Positions 37,599-48,440 of a stretch of 64,000 nt of DNA are shown here, piece after piece. Source of the stretch: Stenopsyche tienmushanensis (lineage: Eukaryota > Arthropoda > Insecta > Trichoptera > Stenopsychidae). The DNA lies in assembly GCA_008973525.1 (NCBI GenBank), contig WACJ01000124.1, positions 1,798,001-1,862,000 of the forward strand. The letters are read 5' to 3'. Positions within the stretch are counted from its first letter, which is position 1. The number at the start of each line of letters is the position of its first letter. A program made the translations under genes and the position numbers. Below the pieces are notes generated by a model. That model did no database searches, was not told the DNA's origin, and saw nothing but the letters and a program-made list of their open reading frames with translations.

Positions 37599-38219
37599 TT
37601 ATGTTGTCCCATTAGTTTCTTTCGCAAATGAACACAAATCTAATCATAGCCATGGTTGAAGAAAACCCACGATATACTGTTCGCGAAATAGCTAAAAAGT
37701 TAGAAATTCCACGAACATCCGTCCATAATCATCTGACAAAATTGGTCTACGTCGATCGTTCAGATGTGTGGATTCCTCATGAACTGACTGACTTAAATAA
37801 TCTTCAACGTATTTCAACATGCGATCTTCTTCTCCAACGATATAATAGCCAACCTTTTTTGAAGAGACTTGTCACTGAAGATGAAAGTTGGATACTCTAT
37901 AGGAATATCCAACGTAAACGGTCTTGGAGCAAGGGTACAGAAGCTTCAACTGTATCTAAACCTGGCCTACGTCCAAAAAAAGTTTTGCTATGCATTTGGT
38001 GGGACTGGAAGAGGGTAGTATATTATGAGCCACTTAAGCAAGGTGAAACAATCAATTATACAAAATATTGTTTCCAACTAGACAATCTAAATTATGCAAT
38101 TGACAGAAAACGGCCAGAATTAGCGAACAGACGAGGCTTTGTTTTTATCACGATAACGCTAGGCCTCATGTGTCTTTTTTCTTAAAATGAAAACGAAAGA
38201 AACTTATGGGGCACCCTAA
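37599..38219 (+). mobile_element. mariner element, internally deleted
   Basis: The terminal inverted repeats are 26 bp (37599-37624 and 38194-38219, 22 of 26 identical), of the form TTAGGGTGYCCCAT-AGTTTCTTTCG. TA lies directly outside both ends (37597-37598 and 38220-38221), as expected for mariner target duplication. At 621 bp it is about half the usual 1.3 kb. The ATG follows the left repeat almost immediately and the stop precedes the right repeat by 3 bp. Both ends of the transposase gene have therefore been deleted up to the repeats. Such a copy could still be mobilised by a related active transposase. Confidence 0.93.
37628..38190 (+). pseudogene. mariner transposase, truncated and frameshifted
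   Basis: Residues 17-36, TVREIAKKLEIPRTSVHNHL, are the second helix-turn-helix of mariner transposase. WIPHELT (48-54) is the conserved W-V-P-H-E-L linker motif. VTEDESWILY (82-91) carries the first catalytic aspartate (D85). KPGLRPKKVLLCIWWDWK and the GETINYTKYC-type segment follow in normal order. The main frame stays open to 38185, but a 1-base loss near 38140 shifts it. In the other frame, 38149-38190, the sequence reads HDNARPHVSFF and stops, which includes the second catalytic aspartate. The third aspartate (PYSPD) and all of the C-terminus are gone, as is the first helix-turn-helix. It is therefore catalytically dead. Full mariner transposases are about 345 residues. Confidence 0.93.
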
Positions 38220-40980
38220 TATTTAAAAAAAAAACACGCATTTATTAAAGATCGATGATTCGGCTATTGCAAGTTATCTCTATTGATAATATTAAAAATA
38301 ATTTTAAAAAACCATTTATTTGATTACATTTCATTAGGTAAAATTGGTGTACAGAAAATTAATTCCCAAACATTATCATGAATACGTCGACTATGTTAAG
38401 CATAATAGTTGCTGTTCATAGTTTTCCGGATGCTTGCTCGAACTAATGACCTCTCAATATCCGGATGGCTGATCTGTAATGGACAGTGAGAAGTCATTGA
38501 GTTGATTTCTGATAGCTGTCGACTTTAATTGATTTTTTCCATAGATACAATATAATCTAAAATTAACATCAAATATATTTTCTACACTATTAAAAATATA
38601 TCGTTATTTTATTAAGTTAATAAATATTATGTTCATCTATGAAAAATAAAATCCATTTAATTTCTCTATTCAAAGATCCGTCTTAGAATTTAGCATTTTT
38701 GTTACATTTTTTGGCAGATTTAGTCTTTCATATTCAATATTTACAATACAATTTTTATTTTTCATTCATTTCATTCATCTATTGTTATGCCTTTTTTGAC
38801 TGCTACACAACAAATTCCATACACATCGTTTTAAACATCAATTATGTTACTGTATTAATTCCATATAACAAAAAAAAATTGATCATTTCGAGCAACAATG
38901 CATGAAAATTCCAACAAAATCATCCAAAATATGACGTATGCAAAATTTCCATTCAAAAATAAACGGGCGATATATTTTCAACCCCAACGATGAATATTTA
39001 TGCGGAGCATCAAATTCACCAAATATTTCCACTTAATGGTTGAATAAATTGTATACGCTGTGGTAGCTGATGTTTATTTGAAAGGGCTGCAGAATTGAAA
39101 TGCATTTAATATCAGTTTGGCTTTTCCGCTCCTGCACGCATGTTTTGCATTTTTCACATGGTTGTTCGTTATACAGACTGAATTATTCACATTTTTGCAT
39201 TATAAAAGATGTTCGATTGAATGAATTCCTGCGCCGTAAATAAACACAAATTTGCACAAACGGCATGAAAATACCTACGGCATGTCTGTACAAATATCCA
39301 TTATTAAGTCTTGCATACTTTTAATAATTTCTACAATGTATTTCCCTTGACAAAAATTATTGTGAAATGACATACAGTAACAAAATACATGATGAAATGC
39401 TCATTTAATATAGCAGACGGAACCAGATCATGTTTTCCTGTCTATTGTTTCGCACGTAAAATATCATGTATTCCGGTGCTTGGAAATATTCAGTTTCTAC
39501 GAATTATTTATATTTTCTACAAAAGGCCATTGACGTTACCATAAATTCAAAACCTGCAAATGTAAAAGTTTTTTAATTCAATATAAACAAATTTAGAAAT
39601 CCTGGCGTTTGCTTTGGCAGTCATTTATTATGTTAATTAAGTTTAATTACTCTAGAAAATTGATAGGCGTGCAATTTTTCCAGGATTTTCTTCACCGTTA
39701 CAATATAAATATTTTTTTGCGTACAAATATCAGTTAACCTGAATGGTCCTTTTTTAGAAGACTTTTCAATATTGATAAATATTTTGTCATTTTTTCCAGA
39801 TTTAGATCATATATCTTGAAGAAATTTCTCCTAATTATCTATAATCCTCAAGCAATGGATCAATGAAATTTTATTTCAAACTATATATTTAAAAGTTCAA
39901 AACGACTACAATTTTAATATAAAATGAATATAAATCGATTTTCGATTATGTTGGTATGGTTATCATTCTAAGATATTCATTGTGTTATTTTTTGGGCTTA
40001 AGCCTCTTTTTAACATTCACTTCTTCTAAAGTGCGTTATTGTGTATCCGCCTGACTGAAGAATACATTTATTGCAAAAATATATGTTTATTATCGCACCA
40101 TGGTGAATATTGTATGCGGATTTATACATTTTATGGCGGAAACGTTTGAGCAACGGCTTTCGTCATAAATATTTATGATTCATATTGGCCACAGAAGACG
40201 GATGGAAATGTGTATATGTCCATATCCTTTAAGCATTATATATCCTTGGTCACAAAAAATGAGGCGCATATTCGTGACTGATCCCATTGTAGCATGGACG
40301 GGGATTACGGACACCCCTAGCTTAGCTCGTCACGGCTCTCAGCTCGCCTTTAAAAATCCTCTTTTCCATATATACCGTATTATTTTATCATTCGCACCAC
40401 CGCCATATAAAACTCAGTATAAATCAATATATGGCGTAATCTAATTTTATGCCATGGCAATAATGTATGTCTCCTCGGGTGACATACGAAATTTTATTTC
40501 CGCATATGAAACGTTATGCGAAGGATAAAATTGTGTATTGGATCACACACCTTTTACATTCATATTACGTGTATAACACGTTGAAAGACACGCTATACTA
40601 ATGTATCATGAGCTATTAAATAAATGTATATCGGACGAAAGGCTTGTGATTGCATAGAGCAAATGTGCATTCATCATGCAAGTCAAATACTGGAGTATAA
40701 TAGATTTGGCATTCATCAATATATTGAGCAATATACTATACTTCAACCCATCCAATAAAAGTATTCTATTTAAGATTCTAAGCATTTAAAGGTTAACACG
40801 TTTAAAATAAGAAATCCTTATCACAAATTTTCTTATTTGTTAAAAGATCATATTTTTTTGGAAAGTGTAGCAGTGATAAAAACTTAGGAGTGATCCTAAA
40901 AAAATGTGATTATAACTGCTAGCGATGTTAAATAGTCGATGTTATTAAATGTATTTTCTGGATCATAGTTAATCAAATAA
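38220..40980. other. AT-rich DNA, no gene seen
   Basis: No protein motif, tandem array or RNA gene. A 7-bp inverted repeat (GTATGTC 40465-40471, GACATAC 40481-40487) with a CG-containing loop is the only local structure noticed. The 89-codon plus frame at 40175-40444 is unrecognised. Confidence 0.5.
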
Positions 40981-41910
40981 TTAAGGCGTCTTCTCACTTT
41001 AGGCGCCTCAAAAATAGGCTATTTTAACGATTTTTTTTCGAGGATTTTCGCTAAAAGTTATGAGATAAAATGGATCTTATGTAATAACCACATCTTTCAA
41101 GTAAATGAAAAAAAAATATTTTCATTTTTTTGAACAATTATTATAATAAAACAGTAGCATCGAAAAACCCGTGTAGAAATGTTATGTTCGTGACTTGTTG
41201 ATGGTATCTCCGAGATGGGTCATTTGAAATAAAAAAATAAAACAGTTTTAGATTCAGTATATCAATGGCTATAGCGCATATCATCAGATTTTTGATATTT
41301 GCGAAAATAACAAAATGGCGCAGGTTTTACGAAAAAGTAAAAAAAACGCGGTTTTTTTTTGCAGTTTTTTGTAAAAAAAAATTACTTAAAATAAAAATTT
41401 CAAAAATCTGATCATATGCGCTATAGCCATAAGTATGAAAAATGTGTCATTCAAATTTCATGACAATCGGCCGGATAGTTTCCGAAATTTCATCAACAAG
41501 CCACCGAAAAACCTTGTTTTGAGATAAACGCGTTTTAAGTTTTGGTTGCAGAAAAATTGCCCAGACACAGCTGTTGAAACACTCGTTGTTATTTTGGGTA
41601 TTTCCTCCGAAGATCTTCATAAATTGGTTTCAAAACCTCGTAAACATCTTCAGCTAGAGCAAAAGGATGTTTAAAAGTTTCTATCTGATTTTTTTTTCAC
41701 CACTTTCTTGTACTTGCACCATGAGTCTGAACAATACGTATGCAGACGGGTGCTCTCAGGTAGTCACCTAACGGTCGCCCGAAAATGTAGTTAAACTCGT
41801 CCGATCTTTATGAAACTTCGATATAATATTTTTGAAGATATGTACTTTCAAAATTTAAAATAAAATAAAAATCGATTTTTTTAAATTTGTAAAGTGAGAA
41901 GACGCCTTAA
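40981..41910. mobile_element. TTAA-flanked DNA transposon, non-autonomous, 922 bp
   Basis: The element spans 40985-41906. Perfect 17-bp terminal inverted repeats (GGCGTCTTCTCACTTTA, 40985-41001, and its complement at 41890-41906) sit directly inside TTAA on both sides (40981-40984 and 41907-41910). Superfamilies with TTAA duplications include piggyBac and Kolobok; the ends do not decide between them. The centre holds a 36-bp inverted repeat, 34 of 36 matching (41265-41300 and 41395-41430, starting ATGGCTATAGCGCATAT), with a 94-bp loop. No transposase frame exists. Intact, identical ends suggest a fairly young insertion. Confidence 0.9.
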
Positions 41911-42990
41911 GGGAGGAAACCAGTTTAAACGGTTCAATAAAATTTAAATATTGTATTGATTTGAAATAAAAATTGGGCTTTCATAATTCAGCAAGATTTA
42001 GATTAAGATTAGAGAAATTGCAAATGTCAATAAATTAAAAAATATCAAAGGACGAATGCATATTAATTCTCACATCAACGATTGAAAAATAACATTCGCC
42101 TATTAAAACCGACTGGTCTGCAAATTGATGATTTAATGGGATTTTAAAATATCCGTTTGAATCTGTATTAAATAATCGCAGGCGTGTTTCAATTTAATTT
42201 TTCATAAATTCATATTAGTGAGCATTTATATGCGGATTGGCAAATACAATTTTCCACCAATAAACGTGATCGTTTTCCTTTTAGTTCTGTTAGCATTGTT
42301 GATGAATAATTGATATATAATCGAAACGCTTGGAATTGTACAACTAAATCATGTATTTCAAATGTATGATTAAAAAAATATAAGGAATAAAAATATCCTC
42401 AATTAAGAAGATTTAAATGAACAACTAAAGATACATGGCATATTCATCTCGCACAAATGTGGATAGCTTAAATGGATTCCATTATATAAATTATTTCCAC
42501 GATGCTCCATAGATAATTATTTTAATAAAGTACCATTTTGTTGGCATAATCTATGATGTTCATCGAGAGATGGCTCAACCAGAGTGCATCCTGTAGCGGT
42601 CGGCATCTGGAGTGCCATTGCGCCAGGTTGAGCAATGACGCCATACAGCAGATGTTAGTTGCAGCAGGAATTAATTGTGACGTGGAGCGTGTCAAGTGCA
42701 CTCTCGCGCTGATTTTCACAACTAATTTAGTGTCACATGTTCCCAATATTCATACTGCAGGTCCTTATATCCATAATTAAGCAACCGGCTCAATTCCATA
42801 ATTAGCTTTGCATCACATACCACACATTCATCATTAATATTTCACACCCAGCTTCACTTACAATCGAAAATTAAATTAAGTATCCTTGAGACTTGTCGCT
42901 ATCAAACTCTCATTGATATAATAAATATTATGAACTGAATGCAACTCAAAAATACATTAATGTCAATATATTAAATTTTAACCTGTCAAG
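41911..42990. other. Non-coding DNA with a GC-richer patch at 42550-42780
   Basis: The patch has complementary ORFs on both strands (75 codons plus at 42553-42780, 74 codons minus at 42522-42746). Neither is recognisable. It stands out in composition from AT-rich flanks and could be conserved non-coding DNA or an exon. Confidence 0.4.
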
Positions 42991-42992
42991 TA

Positions 42993-43970
42993 TCAGGACA
43001 ATCCAAAAGTACTTGGGAAATTTTTAAATAATGTATATAAAACGCAATTTAATATTTCAATCAATGATATATTTTCCTCCACCATTTACAATTTCTCGCC
43101 ATCTCACAGATAGCTTTTCAATTCCATTGCTATAGAAAGACAGGACAGTATCCAGGGAGTAAGCAGGATGCGGCAAAAGCTCCCAATTAAATTCACTTAT
43201 TTTTTGCAACGTTGTTTGAGCCGTGTGCGGATTAACGTTATCATGATGCAACAATACTTTCTTGATATTCACTAAACACTGTAAACATCTGCATTACGGG
43301 TTATTTTGGTTCTAACAGTTCATAATAAAACACACCATACATATCCCACCAAACACTTAAAAATCTCTTTTAGGATGTAAAAGCACTTTTGCTATTGGAA
43401 TCAGCTGCTTATCTTTATCTCTCCACTGTCTTTTTCATGTGACGTTATGATAAATAATCCATTTTTCGCCACCTGTTACCAAATGGTCTAAAAATGGCTC
43501 TCTTTTGAAGCGCCAAAGAAGGGAAGTGCAGATGTTGATTCTTTGCTGGCAATTAGATTCGGATAGCTCATATGGTGCCCACTTTCCAAGCTTGGATAAT
43601 TTCCCAATCTTTTTCAAATAACGGAAAACTGTTCCATGATATAAATCCATCCTTTCTGCGATCTGATACACTGTTAATTGTGACTCTGACTCCACAAGGT
43701 TTTTAAGAATGTCGTTATCAAAATTAATAGAACGTCCTGAACGGGGATGATCATAAATGCTTCTTTTCCAAATTTAAATTTTTGAAATCATTTCTGGGCA
43801 GTCCTTACACTGATAATATGCTCACAATGTACACTATTAGTTTCTACCGCTGCAGATCTGGCAGATTCGCCACACGAAAATAAAAAATATAACATAGCAT
43901 TTTTGTATTGATCATCGATATTATTTAAAAAATAAACCTAAAATGCGCACGAACTTTTGGACTGAACCGA
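42993..43970 (-). mobile_element. mariner element, second lineage
   Basis: Imperfect terminal inverted repeats of about 31 bp share TCCAAAAGT and flanking bases (left TCAGGACAATCCAAAAGTAC, right complement TCGGTTCAGTCCAAAAGTTC). TA lies outside each end (42991-42992 and 43971-43972). At 978 bp it is shorter than a full mariner. The ends differ clearly from those of the copy at 37599-38219, so this is another mariner lineage. The transposase lies on the minus strand. Confidence 0.9.
43057..43800 (-). pseudogene. mariner transposase, inactivated
   Basis: Reading the minus strand from about 43800: FQKFKFGKRSIYDHPRSGRS (end of the first helix-turn-helix domain), SQLTVYQIAERMDLYHGTVF (second helix-turn-helix), KWAPYELSES (WVPHEL motif), then VTGGEKWIIY. 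In the last motif the first catalytic aspartate of the usual TGDEKW is replaced by glycine. A decayed middle section with stops follows (43434 to about 43273). After that come HHDNVNPHTA (second aspartate kept, normally HDNARPH) and LLPHPAYSLD (third aspartate kept, normally PYSPD). The frame ends at 43057, about 60 bp inside the terminal repeat. The spacing of the last two aspartates fits DD34D mariner. Stops plus loss of the first aspartate make it inactive. The N-terminal about 60 residues are missing or unreadable. Confidence 0.92.
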
Positions 43971-43972
43971 TA

Positions 43973-46900
43973 TATTATATTTAAAAGCCATACAATTGCA
44001 TCTTTAATTTGCTCTATTACATAAAATAATATCATCTTTAACGATCAATTTAAATGTAAATAAATTAAAAAAATAATCAAAATTTTGTGATATGCTCACG
44101 TTTTGAGAGTCACGGTTCAGATAACACATATTTTTAGCTACTATTAAGCTAAAAAGTGAGAGATTTTGCAATATCAAGGTAAATAATCCCATAAATTAGA
44201 TGATGAGAAGTTGGCGTTATTAAGGAAATAAATGTCCAAATGCTAGCCAAAAAATCATTCAAAATATTGGTCTTCATAATATGAATCTATTTATCTTTTT
44301 TCTCTTTTTAATAGCCATTATCCCAAGCCAAAAATCTATGAAAAATGTAAAGGTCTGTAGTTGTTTTACATATTTTTCGCTAGAAAATAATTGAATTGAA
44401 TCACAGACAACTCAAATCTCAAATCAAAGACAAACATTTAACATTAAGTCTATCGACAATTATTGTACACTTATTACATACCGAGCCTGATCAAAATGAC
44501 CGGTACTTGATGGACCGGTACTGGATTTAGGCAAAAACTTTTAGATTCATAAATAGAGCATCAAGTGACCATTAGAATGCAAGAACTTGCTTAAGTCATG
44601 TTTTAAGCTACAGAATGCCAATGGCAGCTCTTTGCTAATATTTTTGAGAGTTTTTAATATTGAATTTATAAAATTTCATCATGTTGAATAAACTAAATAA
44701 AATTTGTAAAAAAATAACTGTGAAGACATTGATTTCGAAAATAGTATCTCATAATAGAATATTAATTCTCATAAATCAAACTTAAATGATAAAAATAGTT
44801 TTTTTTTTAATTTTAAGCTGTAAGAGTACAATATACAATTCAATATATATATTTGAAACTCCAAGCTTTTATGGAACTATTTGCTTTAAGCTATTCCGTG
44901 ATAGTTGCGTAAAAAAAATGTGCATTAAATTAATAATAAAGGATCTTGATCACATGAATATTTTACAAAACTGTAGGGTAATAGAACATTTTGATTTGTC
45001 CTAAATATAATACACAAGTATTATACAAAATATATAACCCAAAATGATTTAAATTGAAATGCGTTTTATAACATTGAATATTATGTTGGTCGGAGAATCA
45101 TAATAAAGACTGAAAAGCTGTACATTCAACATTGTAACTTTGTGATGTGAGATTATGGGTTCGAGATCTGGATTTAAAATCTAAAAGAATGCAAAAACTG
45201 GAAACATTCTAGATTTTATTGGCGTATGCTTAAACAAAGTCCAAGAGACTTTAAAGTATCTTGCAATAAAAAAGTTTTAAGTTGTGAATTCTCTGCATAA
45301 TTAGACAAAACTAAAAAAAAAAATTTCAACTAGTAAAAAAAAGGATTTTTTTAGAAATGATTTGACACCTAAAATTCTTAATATAATGAAAATTATATTA
45401 TTTAAAGTTGATTAATAATGTTCTCTTCGACAATTGGAATGAAAAATGATATGCAAGTAGAAATTCGTGGATTACAAACAACAAGATTACGGGAGCGTGA
45501 ATTCAATAGACGCCTTATCAAAAGCTTGTACGCCTAATTTTGGATTTAATTGGATTCTGGATGCACAATAATGTATTGTAATATAACTAACAACGTATTG
45601 TAATGATTCCATTTATTTTTAAAAACATTAATATATCAATTAATCGAATAAAATTATCAAAATCCATTTTAAGATCAGTGTAAATTACCTTTCAATTGTA
45701 CCATTTTGAAACCCCAAATAGTTATCCCTTGTCCAGTAGTCCGCATTAATTGCTTGATCCGTCAAATATAGTACTGGCGATATTAAATTTACAATGTGTG
45801 CCTGGATTTCATCCCGGCTGAAACTTTGATATGTAAACCGCTGTTACCAGAACATGGAAAACGAATTTGAAATAACCTTATTTAAAACGACGGAAACAAA
45901 TTTGGGGCAGTTAATAAAAGATACTTCCATTTAAAATGAACTTTTTACATAGTCAATTTGTATATTTTTCGGCATTAAATTTTTTGGATTTTCTCGCTGA
46001 AAATGTGACTAAAGACTTTTTATTGTCTTGTCAATTTGGCATTTTTTTATAGTGATTAAGGACACGTCTATTATAAATCTCTATGGATTATATAATTACT
46101 TGAGACGATCTCGCATATCAATCGAAGCAAATGCAAATTAAGTTATTCAACCATGCTTGATAGTTTCGAATAATGTCTGCATCGTGCCAAAAGCTCACCG
46201 GTGGGACCTTAGTTGATTCCAACTGTCAAACAAATGGAGTAAATTGAACGCTGTCATTTATAATATGCCGTGCATTGTTAATAGAATTTGCATTCGGATA
46301 TTTGTTTTTTGATCTAAATATTATCCATCAACGAAACAAACGATAAATCTTCAATATAGATAATCATGGACTTTATTTGAATACATAGCCCAGAGAAGTT
46401 TGAGGGTATATTTTACCCCTTAAGATTTTTTTTTAAATTCAATTGACTAATTCTGTTCATAAATAGACACTTTGCAAACTAGGATATTTTTAATGATTAA
46501 GGTTTTTATTTTTTCATGCAAAAAAGTGGAAAAACACCAAAATCCACAAAAAAATGTTCAACCAGATGTTAAAAATTTGCCATTCAATATTTTTCAACGA
46601 TCCTAGCATAAAAACTGATTCATACTTTAAAGATTAAAATGCCATTTAAATTGTTTATTTCTGGTAAGCAAAATGCTCGCAATCTTGGCAACTGAAATCT
46701 TTTTTGATAATGTGTATCTAAGTTGTCGTATATTTCAGCAATGAGAGATGATTTCAATCTGAAACAATTGTAAAGTCAAATGATATAAGAACACGTGGCC
46801 CATATATCACAAAAACATACATTTTTATCAGAAGCTTGATTTAAAAAAACCCTCTAAAATTTTTGAACCTCTAAAATTTTCCAATCAACCATTATCTGAA

Positions 46901-47797
46901 AAGATAGTTTTGGTTTGAAAATTTTAGGAGTAAATATAAACTACAAAATATAAAAGTCAGGAGAAAATAGTAACGATTGAAACAACAATAAAACTGAGAT
47001 TTTCGACGTTGACGAAATGTATTTTATGGTCTTATGAATATCAAGCTTTCGTTGCACATTTATATTGACACATTAAGGTTGTAATGAGCATTACAATAAT
47101 TCTTGTCGCTGTACTTATGTTATCTTTCATACCCAGACAAAAGCTGTTACGAGAGCTATTCTTAATGCCATTTTGCATTATCATTAGCGTTTATGAGATC
47201 AGCATATGATGTTTTTTTAATATAACTTTGTCTCACTAGGGGTGTCAAATTTTTAATATGAAAAAACATTATTTTATATCACCCAAAGTTTCAGCATCGC
47301 ATGTTGCGTTATTTGAAGGATTTCATAAAGACCGTGCATTCAAATATTTAATCTGCAAAGAATTTCCCATGCAAATAGCTACCACCGCCATAAAGAAATT
47401 TAATCGAACATGTATAAATAAAGATTACAAAAATACGTATATTTGCTGTTTTTCGTGGAAGCGAGGGATTCGACAAGGATCGTATTTTCAGAGCAAATAT
47501 TTGCACACACAATAAAAATGCACCATAGATAGAAAATAATTCCTTCTTTATTGCATTCTGGATAAACATCCCCAGAGACTAGTATCATTGCATTATCACA
47601 TGCATCATTTGGTATTATTGCAAGCTGCATCAGCTATTAATGCTAAAATAACTAGATATGGTTATCTTTTTATTATATATTTATTTTTAAAACCCTTTAT
47701 TTTAATGGTAATCTATTAACTACTTATGAGTATTACGATTTTATCATACACCGTTTTAAAAATCCTTCAATAACGAACCATGACGTAGTTTCAATAT
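43973..47797. other. AT-rich DNA, no gene seen
   Basis: No recognisable frame or transposon end. Near 44500 a short tandem pair GACCGGTACT...GACCGGTACT (within about 44499-44523) is GC-richer than its surroundings. AACCTCTAAAATTTT is repeated in tandem near 46850-46880. ORFs at 44786-45004 and 47258-47515 are unremarkable. Confidence 0.5.
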
Positions 47798-48440
47798 CAT
47801 CATCATAGTGCAGCCAAAAACAGTCGATTGCAGAACTATGGGCCTCTTCAATATCCATTCACAGGAAGGGGTTACACCTATCTCGTCTGTATCACTCCTC
47901 ATTTGCTCGATATTGAAGGTAGCATTACCACCGAATTTCATTTCGAGCGTTCACCCAGCGGGTATTCTAAATGATATCTCCATTGGGAGTATGAGGGGTT
48001 TTTAAAGACTGAGTAGTTTTCTTCTAACAGTAGAAAACTACTCTAGACGACCTTTTTGATTCTACTGGAAAGGAGTTGCAAAGAGTCCAGTCCCTCCTCT
48101 CCTCGATAGGGCGTTGCCGGTATAGGGTGAAGACATACGTGACGCTTAAGTACACCTCAGATTCCCTCCTACATCAACTGAGGGTGTCTCCCCATCCACG
48201 TACAACTTGCCCGAGCGAATTCAAGACTGGGTGCTTTCCCATTTCAGGTTGATCCTCTCAGTTCAGCGATTTCAAAACGATATAAAAGTTAAGTGAATTT
48301 CTTGATATGCCTCTCCTCAATGTCGTATATTTGGTGTTCTTCTTGTCCTTGTTCTGTTTTAAAAGCTTCTTGGCTCCGAACCGGTAAGGTTCATCGTGCT
48401 CCATATTGTTAATAGGGTCGACTATGTAAAATTAGCAATG
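47798..48440 (-). mobile_element. Non-LTR retroelement 3' end, copy 2
   Basis: Homologous to 36708-37340 along its length and in the same orientation, with CAT repeats at the plus-strand start. It keeps the AACAGTCGATTGCAGAACTA and TGGGCCTCTT segment that copy 1 partly lost; the 27335 copy shares the first part. Similarity runs to about 48440 (GTAAAATTAGCAATG versus GTGAAATTAGTATGA). The short frames inside (47756-47941 minus, 47808-48005 plus) are not conserved between copies. Probably the 3' untranslated part of a 5'-truncated RTE-like element. Confidence 0.78.

Noticed and set aside
45140..45175. GGTTCGAGATCT string resembling a tRNA B box
   Set aside because: It lacks the CC at the end of the B box, and no cloverleaf or A box could be placed at the right distance.
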